64,000 nt of DNA. Origin: Hymenobacter sedentarius (GTDB taxonomy: Bacteria; Bacteroidota; Bacteroidia; Cytophagales; Hymenobacteraceae). The stretch is taken from the NCBI RefSeq assembly GCF_001507645.1, contig NZ_CP013909.1:1922001-1986000 (forward strand), read 5' to 3'. Made by a program: the position numbers and the translations under genes. The notes under the pieces were generated by a model, which ran no database searches, had not been told where the DNA came from, and saw nothing but the letters and a program-made list of their open reading frames with translations. Positions 29,937 through 37,325 of this stretch are shown here, piece after piece (within the stretch, counting starts at the first letter, position 1; each line of letters begins with the position of its first letter).

Positions 29937-32150
29937 ATGAAAAACCTGTTTACTCGTCCTCTCTTCCACGTTGCGCTGCTCGCAACGTCGATAGGGGGAA
30001 TGCTCGCCTGGAGTGGCCAGCACAACACGCTGGAGGCCTCGAGCCACCGCGAAGCCCCCCTTATCGCCGACGACCCGCTGGCTGATAATACCGACCTCTA
30101 CGCCTTCCGCAGCCCCGACGCGGCGGCCAACGACGCCAACGCCACGGTCACCATTATCGCCAACTACATCCCGTTGGAGCTGCCCCAGGGCGGACCTATT
30201 TACAATACGTTCGGCGAGAATATCCAGTACGATATCCACGTTAAGAACGACGCCACTACCACCGGCGACGACATCATCTACCGCTTTACCTTCACCCGCA
30301 CCAACGAAGACGGCTCCACTTTCTTTCGGGTGCGCTTGGGCAAGGAAAACCAGAAGACGACTTACCGCCTGGATGTAATCCGGGGCGGCAACACCACCAA
30401 CCTGGTGCTGGCGGGCACGGTGCCCGCGCCAAACATTGGCCCCCGCTCTATTGAAGGCGCAGCGGGGCTCAACAAAACAACCGGCTACACGGCCTACATG
30501 GCCAGCGCCGTGCAGACGCTCAGCAACGGCATGAAAGTGTTTTGCGGGCCTACGGACGACCCTTTCTTTACGGACCTGGGCGCCATCTTCGATTTGGGTG
30601 GGGTGCGCGGCCCGCAAACGCCCACCGGTAACAACAACGGCACGGCCCGCGACGGCCTGGCCCGCAAGAACACCCACGCCATTGCCCTGCAAATCCCGGT
30701 GCGCCTGTTGGCCAAAACCGGCGCCGATTTGACGGCCGCTACCAACATTCTGGATTCCAACTACATCATCGGCGTGTGGGCTTCGGCCAGCCGCCAGTCG
30801 CTGCGCACCATCAACGCCGACGGCACCCGGACGCATACGGGCAACTTCGTGCAGGTGTCGCGCCTGGGCATGCCGCTCACCAACGAAGTGGTGCAGCCCA
30901 TTGGGCTGAAAGACGAATGGAACTCGGCCACGCCCTTTGGCACGCCACTGCCCGCGGCCGGCTCCCAGCAGTTCCGCTTCGACGAGAACCTGATGAACCC
31001 CGAGCTGGGCCTGTACCTGGCCGATAACACGCCGGTGAACGGCGCGGCGGCCAAGCCCACCGGCCAGACCTACTACGGCGAGGCCGTGCCCGGCCTGCGC
31101 CCCCTGCGCATCCAGTCCAAGTCGCTGGCCGGTGCCGCTGGCCTGCCGGCTGCCGGCTTTGACTTCCGCAACGGGGCCAATGGCCTGGCGGGCCTGGTCG
31201 GCAACGCGGCCCTCAACGGCACCGCGCTGGCGCCCATCGCCGGCGGTGGCTTTGGCGAGTACTTGCTGCGGCCGCAGTCGGGCCCCGGCATGGGCAAGCC
31301 GCGCTCGGTGGACTTGCTGCCCATTTTCCACACGGGCGTGCCCAACCTGATTCCCTACCAGCTGGCCACCGGCAAAAACGGCAACCCGCTGGCGGCCGGC
31401 AAGCCGTTTATCAACAACTTCCTGCCCACCTTTGGCGACATGCTGCGCCTGAACATGGCCGTGCCCCCCACGGACCGCAATTCGGCGGATTTCAGCTCCG
31501 AAGGCTTGCTGGCCGCGGCCAAGCTGGGCCTGACGGACCCGCGCTACAACGCCAATAACACGCTGCAGCTGATTCCGAACATGGACGGCTTCCCCAACGG
31601 GCGCCGCCTGGAAGACGACGTGACCCGCATCGAGCTGCAGGCCGTGGGCGGCGTGGTGCTGGCCGCCATCGGCCTGTGGTACGACGACTACAACCCCGCC
31701 GCCACGCCGGCCCCGAGCCCCGTCACGGCTCAGCTGGGCAACGTGCTGGGCTTTAGCACCAACGTTGAGAAGAACGATACCACCTTCAAGGCGGCTTTCC
31801 CGTACTCGCAAACGCCCTGGAGCGGCACCACTGCCCAAAAGCAGGTGCTTTCGCAGCGTACCTCGGGCCTGGGCATGCAGCCGCGGCTGGCCAGCATAGA
31901 GGGCTACCCCAATCCCTTCGTGGGCAGCACCACCTTCCATTTTGACCTGGCCATGGCCTCAAACCTGAGCATCGTGGTGAGCGACGTGACGGGCCGCAAG
32001 GTGGCAACCGTGATGACGAACAAGAGCTACGGCGCCGGTGAGCACGAAATCACCTGGAAGCCCGGCAGCGAGGTAACCGCCGGCCAGTACATTGCCACGC
32101 TGTATAGCGGCAAAACCATGATTCAGTCGGTGCGCCTCGAGCGGCACTAA
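29937..32150 (+). CDS. DUF4331 family secreted protein with T9SS tail (copy 2)
   Basis: The 737 residues parallel copy 1 throughout: signal-like segment LLATSIGGMLAWSG, the hallmark EASSHREAPLIADDPLADNT, and a C-terminal sorting domain starting EGYPNPFVGSTTFHFDL. Copy 2 carries small insertions, such as a TPTGNNNGT segment and a GPGM segment, absent from copy 1. I choose the ATG at 29937, which aligns with copy 1; the upstream in-frame GTG at 29877 adds 20 residues. Function is unknown. Context suggests a role with the downstream TPR, HupE-like and TonB-receptor genes. A strong terminator follows. Confidence 0.88.
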   Translation: MKNLFTRPLFHVALLATSIGGMLAWSGQHNTLEASSHREAPLIADDPLADNTDLYAFRSPDAAANDANATVTIIANYIPLELPQGGPIYNTFGENIQYDIHVKNDATTTGDDIIYRFTFTRTNEDGSTFFRVRLGKENQKTTYRLDVIRGGNTTNLVLAGTVPAPNIGPRSIEGAAGLNKTTGYTAYMASAVQTLSNGMKVFCGPTDDPFFTDLGAIFDLGGVRGPQTPTGNNNGTARDGLARKNTHAIALQIPVRLLAKTGADLTAATNILDSNYIIGVWASASRQSLRTINADGTRTHTGNFVQVSRLGMPLTNEVVQPIGLKDEWNSATPFGTPLPAAGSQQFRFDENLMNPELGLYLADNTPVNGAAAKPTGQTYYGEAVPGLRPLRIQSKSLAGAAGLPAAGFDFRNGANGLAGLVGNAALNGTALAPIAGGGFGEYLLRPQSGPGMGKPRSVDLLPIFHTGVPNLIPYQLATGKNGNPLAAGKPFINNFLPTFGDMLRLNMAVPPTDRNSADFSSEGLLAAAKLGLTDPRYNANNTLQLIPNMDGFPNGRRLEDDVTRIELQAVGGVVLAAIGLWYDDYNPAATPAPSPVTAQLGNVLGFSTNVEKNDTTFKAAFPYSQTPWSGTTAQKQVLSQRTSGLGMQPRLASIEGYPNPFVGSTTFHFDLAMASNLSIVVSDVTGRKVATVMTNKSYGAGEHEITWKPGSEVTAGQYIATLYSGKTMIQSVRLERH

Positions 32151-32175
32151 CCCGCTGCGTGAGCCGTTGCTACTG

Positions 32176-32231
32176 AAATAAGAGCCGCCGGTTGGTCCTG
32201 TAGGGGCCGGCGGCGGCTCTTATTTATTTTA
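32176..32231 (+). terminator. Rho-independent terminator after DUF4331 copy 2
   Basis: AAATAAGAGCCGCCG (32176-32190) pairs perfectly with CGGCGGCTCTTATTT (32211-32225), followed by ATTTT. A TAAGTTTA octamer at 32230-32237, one base off the -7 consensus, could start the next unit. Confidence 0.9.
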
Positions 32232-32279
32232 AGTTTACCGTATTCCCCGCGTTGGGCTAACTCTTTTTCCTGCACTGCT

Positions 32280-33608
32280 TTGAGAAAGTACCTATACCCG
32301 TCTTTGCTTCTGGTTTTTGGCGTGCTGGTGCTGGCCATCTTCGTCTTTAAAAAACCCGATGCCCGCATGCCGGCCCTAAAAGAGCGGCACGGCGACCTGG
32401 CCGCCGGCGGCGAATGGCTCAATACCAAAGAGGCCGTGCGCGGCTTATTGGCCAAGCTGCGCCGCAACCCCGACGACTACAAAAGCCGCCTGCTGCTGGC
32501 CCAGGCCTACATGCAGGAAGGCCGCGTAACCGGCGACCATGCCTACTACGACGCCGCGGCCATGAAGCTGCTGGACGCCGTGCTGCGCGCCGAGCCCGAA
32601 AACTTTGAGGCCATGGCCTGCAAGGCCACGCTGTGCCTCACCCAGCACCACTTTTCCCAGGGCCTGGCCCTGGCCCAACAGGCCCAGCAGCTCAATCCCA
32701 ACAGCGGGTTTGTGTACGGGCTGCTGACCGACGCCCACGTGGAGCTGGGCCAGTACGACGAGGCCATCAAAATGGCCGACAAGATGAACCAGGTGCGCCC
32801 CGACCTGTCGGCGTACGCCCGGGTGAGCTACCTGCGCGAGATTTACGGCGACGTGCCCGGAGCCATTGAGGCCATGACCATGGCCGTGAAGGCCGGCCTC
32901 AGCGGCATGGAGCAAACCGAGTGGACGCGCGTGGCCCTGGGCCACCTGTACGAAATCAGCGGCGACCTTGCCCGGGCTGAGGGGTGCTACGAAACGTCGT
33001 TGCTGGTGCGGCCGGGCTATGCCTATGCCTTGGCTGGCCGGGGCCGGGTGGCGGCCGCCCGCCAGAACTACCCCGCCGCCATCAAGGACCTGCAGCAGGC
33101 CCGCGCCATGGTGAAGGATTACGCGTTTTCCGACGAATTGGTGGACCTGTACCGCCAAAGCGGGCAGTCGGGCAAAGCCAATGCTATGGCCAAGGAATCC
33201 ATTGAAATGCTGGCCAATGCCGCCAAACAGGCCGACGAAGACGAGGAGTTGGGCCACTACGCCGACCGCGAGCTGGCCTATGCCTACCTCAAAACCAACG
33301 AGCTGGACAGGGCCTTGGAGCACGCCAAAATTGAGTACGCGCGCCGCCCCGACAACATCGACGTGAACGAAACCCTGGCCTGGGTGTATTTCAAGCGGGG
33401 CCAGTACGCCGAAGCCCAAAAGTACATGCAAGTGGCGCGGCGCACCCATTCGCAAAACCCGGTGCTGCTGGGCCGGGCCGGCCTCATCCTGACCAAGCTG
33501 GGCAAAGTGGCAGAAGGCCAGGCCCTGCTGGAGAAGTCCCTGCGCACGGCGCCTTACCTCAACCCCGAGCTGGCGGCCGAAGGCAAAGCCCTAATAGCGG
33601 CCCGGTAA
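32280..33608 (+). CDS. Membrane-anchored tetratricopeptide-repeat protein
   Basis: The 442-residue product has an N-terminal membrane anchor (KYLYPSLLLVFGVLVLAIFV) and at least eight TPR-like helix pairs, for example LLAQAYMQEG, ALAQQAQQLNPNSG and ALGHLYEISGDLARAEGCYE. It should face the periplasm and act as a protein-interaction scaffold. No upstream ATG gives the anchor, so the start is probably TTG at 32280; the next in-frame ATG would remove the anchor. The HupE-like gene starts one base after its stop, so the two are cotranscribed and may act together. Confidence 0.8.
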   Translation: MRKYLYPSLLLVFGVLVLAIFVFKKPDARMPALKERHGDLAAGGEWLNTKEAVRGLLAKLRRNPDDYKSRLLLAQAYMQEGRVTGDHAYYDAAAMKLLDAVLRAEPENFEAMACKATLCLTQHHFSQGLALAQQAQQLNPNSGFVYGLLTDAHVELGQYDEAIKMADKMNQVRPDLSAYARVSYLREIYGDVPGAIEAMTMAVKAGLSGMEQTEWTRVALGHLYEISGDLARAEGCYETSLLVRPGYAYALAGRGRVAAARQNYPAAIKDLQQARAMVKDYAFSDELVDLYRQSGQSGKANAMAKESIEMLANAAKQADEDEELGHYADRELAYAYLKTNELDRALEHAKIEYARRPDNIDVNETLAWVYFKRGQYAEAQKYMQVARRTHSQNPVLLGRAGLILTKLGKVAEGQALLEKSLRTAPYLNPELAAEGKALIAAR

Positions 33609-33609
33609 G

Positions 33610-34299
33610 ATGCGTGCTGTGCTGCTCAACTCGCCCAAGCGCGCGGTTCCGGCCGGGCTGGTCGTGCTGGCCTTCGCTTTGCTGGCCCACCCCGCGGCGG
33701 CCCACGTGCTCGATGTGGACCTGAGCAAGCTTTCGCGCACCGAGATTTTCTGGACCTACCTGCGGCTGGGCTTCACCCACATCATTCCGCTGGGGTTCGA
33801 CCACATTCTGTTTATCATCAGCCTCTACCTGCTCGAGCCGCGGCTCAAGCCCGTGCTGCTGCAGGCCACGGCGTTCACCGTGGCGCACTCCATCACGCTG
33901 GGGCTGGCCATGTACGGCTTTATCCGGCCGCCCGCCGCGATTATTGAGCCAGTTATTGCGCTGTCCATCCTGTTTGTGGCCATCGAGAACATCATCACCG
34001 ACCGGCTCAATCCGTGGCGGGTGGCCATCGTGTTTGGCTTTGGGCTGGTGCACGGCATGGGCTTCGCCAGCGCGCTAACCGGGCTGGGGCTGCCGGCCAA
34101 GGACTATTTCGGCTCGCTCATTTCCTTCAACGTGGGCGTGGAATTGGGCCAGGTCTCCGTGATTCTGCTGGCCTGGGCCGTGGTGGGGCGCTGGGCGGCC
34201 GATAAAAGCTGGTACAAGCGCCGCGTGGTGGTGCCCGTGTCGGTGGCCATCGGCTTGGTGGCGGCTTACTGGACGGTGGAGCGGGTATTTTTTACCTGA
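33610..34299 (+). CDS. HupE/UreJ family membrane protein
   Basis: The 229-residue product has a signal-like N-terminus ending AHPAAA and then five or six membrane helices. The family hallmarks are HIIPLGFDHILFIISLYLL (His and Asp-His of the HupE/UreJ motif) and GFGLVHGMGFASALTGLGL. HupE and UreJ proteins are implicated in nickel or cobalt movement for hydrogenase and urease, but this variant is found far from such enzymes and its substrate is unknown. It lies one base after the TPR gene and 69 bases before a small Cys/His protein gene. Confidence 0.85.
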   Translation: MRAVLLNSPKRAVPAGLVVLAFALLAHPAAAHVLDVDLSKLSRTEIFWTYLRLGFTHIIPLGFDHILFIISLYLLEPRLKPVLLQATAFTVAHSITLGLAMYGFIRPPAAIIEPVIALSILFVAIENIITDRLNPWRVAIVFGFGLVHGMGFASALTGLGLPAKDYFGSLISFNVGVELGQVSVILLAWAVVGRWAADKSWYKRRVVVPVSVAIGLVAAYWTVERVFFT

Positions 34300-34368
34300 G
34301 AACCTCCCGGCCCAACCATTCGAATACGCCGTTATTTGGTAGTTATTTCTATCGATTTTTTAATTGCT

Positions 34369-34764
34369 ATGCTGCGTACGCTGCTCGCCTTGCTGCTTTT
34401 GGCCAACTACCTGCTGGTGGTGGGGGCGGGGCTGGTGGTGGGCCGGCCGGCGGCGCCGGCTTTTTCGGCGGCGCATCCCTACGTGCACAGCCAGAACTGC
34501 CAGCAGCAGAACTACCTGCGCCTCGACTGCTTTGAGCAGTGCAACGGCCACCAGCAGGCAGTGAAAACGAAAGTGCCTACGGGCACAGGCCTGCACTTTC
34601 TCGCGCAGCTGAAAGGCCTGGACGTGCATTGTGCCCTGGCGCAGGAGGTCCAGCACCCGCAGCGGGTATTTCCACCGGCAGGGGCTGGCCAGCCGGTCGA
34701 AAAAGGGGCCGTCCTGGTTGCTGGGTTCGCGGGCCGCGATTACCCACCGCCCCGCTGGGGATAA
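34369..34764 (+). CDS. Small exported Cys/His-containing protein, possibly metal-related
   Basis: The 131-residue product starts with a membrane-targeting segment (LLALLLLANYLLVVGAGLVV). The following stretch AHPYVHSQNC, RLDCFEQCNGHQQ resembles the short Cys-rich patch (a CNG motif) in small Bacteroidota proteins often found next to TonB receptors. No named family is recognised with certainty. An in-frame start at 34336 adds 11 residues; the ATG at 34369 is preferred. The location between HupE-like and TonB-receptor genes supports a role in the same pathway. Confidence 0.6.
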   Translation: MLRTLLALLLLANYLLVVGAGLVVGRPAAPAFSAAHPYVHSQNCQQQNYLRLDCFEQCNGHQQAVKTKVPTGTGLHFLAQLKGLDVHCALAQEVQHPQRVFPPAGAGQPVEKGAVLVAGFAGRDYPPPRWG

Positions 34765-34914
34765 GTTGATTGCGGCTTCCGTCAGGGGGAATTCCCACCC
34801 GCCGGGGCCACCAGATGTCCTTGCTGCCAAGCCAGGCATCGCCTTCACTTATCCTTAAACGAACACCTTTAAGCCAGGCTGATAGTGCCCGGCCGGTGTC
34901 GCTTTTCCGTCTCT

Positions 34915-37248
34915 ATGATTTCTAATACTTTACTGAAAGCCTGCCGCTTTAGACCGGCAGTGCGTGGCCTGGGCCTATTGGTAATGGCCTTCTTTTTCTC
35001 CCAGGTATCGTTTGCTCAAGGCCCGGCTACGCTGCGCGGTACCGTGGCCGACTCCGCTTCCAGCCAGCCCCTGGAGGGCGTGAGCGTGGGCCTGGACGGC
35101 CGTCCAGGCGGCACCACCAGCGATGCCCGGGGCAACTTCCACCTCGGCGGCATCGCGGCCGGTACCTACACGCTGCGGGTGGGCGCCCTCGGCTACCGGG
35201 CGCAGGCCCTGTCCGTGACCCTGGCCGCGGGCGAAACCAAACGGGTGGCGGTGGCCCTGCCCACGGCCGCGCTCAACCTGAGCGAAGTGACCGTGAACCA
35301 GCCGCGCGACCCCAACCAAAGCCTGGCCGCCATCAGCCATATCGACCAGGTACTGCGGCCCCTGAGTTCGGCCCAGGACCTGCTGCGGCTGGTGCCGGGC
35401 CTGTTTATTGCCCAGCACGCGGGCGGCGGCAAGGCCGAACAGATTTTTTTGCGCGGCTTCGACTGCGACCACGGCACCGACTTCGCCGTGAGCATCGACG
35501 GCCTGCCGGTGAACATGGTGAGCCACGCCCACGGGCAGGGCTACGCCGATTTTCATTTTGTGATACCCGAAACGGTGGAGCAACTGAAAGTATACAAAGG
35601 CCCCTACACCGCCCGCTTCGGCGATTTTGCTACTTCGGGCGCCGGCGACTTTGTGACCAAAACCCGGCTGGAGCACAGCCAGGCCAAGCTCGAAGTGGGG
35701 CAGTTTGACACGCGCCGCGCCCTGGTGATGGTGGACTTGCTCGGGGCCGGCCATCATTTGCTCAGCCGGCAGCCGGAAAGCGCCTACGTGGCCTCGGAGT
35801 ACTACTTCACTAATTCGTATTTCGACGCCAAACAGCACTTCAAGCGCTTCAACGGCCTGCTGAAATACACCGGCCGGCTCTCCGACAATACCTCGCTCAC
35901 AGTGCTGGGCTCACGCTTCAGCTCCACGTGGAACGCCAGCGGCCAGATTCCGGAGCGCGGCGTGCGCGACGGCCTTATCTCGCGCTACGGCAGCATCGAC
36001 CCCAGCGAAGGCGGCCGCACCAGCCGCACCAACGCCTCGGCCGTGCTCACCACTGCCCTGCGCCACGATGCCGTACTGCGCCAGCAGGTATACTATTCCA
36101 AGTACGATTTCAGTTTGTATTCCAACTTCACCTTCTTTCTGCACGACCCGGTGAACGGCGACGAAATCAACCAGGCCGATGACCGCCACCTGTTCGGCTA
36201 CACCGGCACCTACGACCGGGATACGCGGGTGGGCAGACGTACCCTGCACACCACGGCGGGCCTGGGCACCCGCAACGATTTTTCCCGGGTGGACCTGCGC
36301 CACGCCGTGCGCCGGGTGATTACCGATACCACCACCACGGGCCGCCTTTTCGAGCAAAACCTGAACGCCTACCTCGACGAAACTCTGACTCTTACCGACC
36401 GCCTCACCGTGAACGCGGCCGTGCGGGCCGACGTTTTTACGTTTGATTTCCGGGGCTTGCTGGCCAACGACAACAGCCAGGCGCCGGAGCCGCTGCGGGG
36501 CCGGGTTATGCACGCCCGCGTGTCGCCCAAGCTAAACGTGTACTACCAGCTGTCGCCCGCTGTGCAGCTGTTTGCGCGCTCCGGCTTGGGCTTTCATTCC
36601 AACGATGCCCGCGCCGTGATTCGGGATGCTACCGCCAGCGTGCTGCCCCGCGCTACCGGCTACGAGGTGGGCAGCACCTTCAAGCCCGTGCCCAGCCTGG
36701 TGGTGAACGCCGCGCTGTGGGGCCTGCACCTGCAGGACGAGCTGGTGTACGTCGGCGATGAGGGCGTGACGGAGCGCACCGGCCCCACCCAGCGCTACGG
36801 CCTGGACCTGGCCGTGCGCTACCAGCTCAGCCGCCGCCTGTTCCTGGATACCGACCTGAACTACAACCACGGCCGCCAGACGAACGCGCCGCCCGGCGCC
36901 GACTACATCCCGCTGGCGCCCACCTTCACCACCATCGGCGGCCTGACCTACAAGGACGCGCGGGGCCTGAGCGGCAGCCTGCGCTACCGCCATATTGATA
37001 GCCGCCCAGCCAACGACGACGGCAGCATCCGGGCCCGCGGCTATTTCCTGCTCGATGCCGTGGTGGCCTACACCACGCCACGCTTCCAAGTCGGCGCCAC
37101 CGCCGAAAACCTGCTCAACGTAGCGTGGAACCAGGCCCAGTTTGCCACCCTCACCCGCCTGCCCAACGAGCCCAATGCGGTGGATGAGTTGCACTTTACC
37201 CCCGGAACGCCATTCTATGTGAAAGTGAATGCGAGCATGTTTTTCTAA
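34915..37248 (+). CDS. TonB-dependent outer-membrane receptor
   Basis: The 777-residue protein has a signal peptide (LLVMAFFFSQVSFAQ), an N-terminal carboxypeptidase-regulatory-like beta-sandwich at about residues 40-110 (TVADSASSQPLEGVSVGLDG), a plug domain (LRLVPGLFIAQHAGGGKAEQ, IFLRGFDCDHGTDFAVSIDG), and a 22-strand-type barrel ending in VKVNASMFF, with a terminal Phe as in outer-membrane barrels. It imports a substrate using TonB energy; no substrate can be read from the sequence. The ATG at 34915 is chosen over 34885. It ends the HupE-containing gene run and is convergent with the amylase gene. Confidence 0.93.
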   Translation: MISNTLLKACRFRPAVRGLGLLVMAFFFSQVSFAQGPATLRGTVADSASSQPLEGVSVGLDGRPGGTTSDARGNFHLGGIAAGTYTLRVGALGYRAQALSVTLAAGETKRVAVALPTAALNLSEVTVNQPRDPNQSLAAISHIDQVLRPLSSAQDLLRLVPGLFIAQHAGGGKAEQIFLRGFDCDHGTDFAVSIDGLPVNMVSHAHGQGYADFHFVIPETVEQLKVYKGPYTARFGDFATSGAGDFVTKTRLEHSQAKLEVGQFDTRRALVMVDLLGAGHHLLSRQPESAYVASEYYFTNSYFDAKQHFKRFNGLLKYTGRLSDNTSLTVLGSRFSSTWNASGQIPERGVRDGLISRYGSIDPSEGGRTSRTNASAVLTTALRHDAVLRQQVYYSKYDFSLYSNFTFFLHDPVNGDEINQADDRHLFGYTGTYDRDTRVGRRTLHTTAGLGTRNDFSRVDLRHAVRRVITDTTTTGRLFEQNLNAYLDETLTLTDRLTVNAAVRADVFTFDFRGLLANDNSQAPEPLRGRVMHARVSPKLNVYYQLSPAVQLFARSGLGFHSNDARAVIRDATASVLPRATGYEVGSTFKPVPSLVVNAALWGLHLQDELVYVGDEGVTERTGPTQRYGLDLAVRYQLSRRLFLDTDLNYNHGRQTNAPPGADYIPLAPTFTTIGGLTYKDARGLSGSLRYRHIDSRPANDDGSIRARGYFLLDAVVAYTTPRFQVGATAENLLNVAWNQAQFATLTRLPNEPNAVDELHFTPGTPFYVKVNASMFF

Positions 37249-37253
37249 TTGCG

Positions 37254-37324
37254 CCCGACCGGGGCACCCACAAAAAAGCCGCTCCAGTTACCCGGGGCGG
37301 CTTTTTGTGGGTGCCCCGGTCGGG
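37254..37324. terminator. Bidirectional terminator between receptor and amylase genes
   Basis: Near-perfect arms of about 29 bases (37254-37282 and 37296-37324) pair with one A/T bulge. Each arm contains a run of A or T, so it can terminate transcripts from both sides. The outer end lies one base from the amylase stop codon. Confidence 0.9.
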
Positions 37325-37325
37325 G

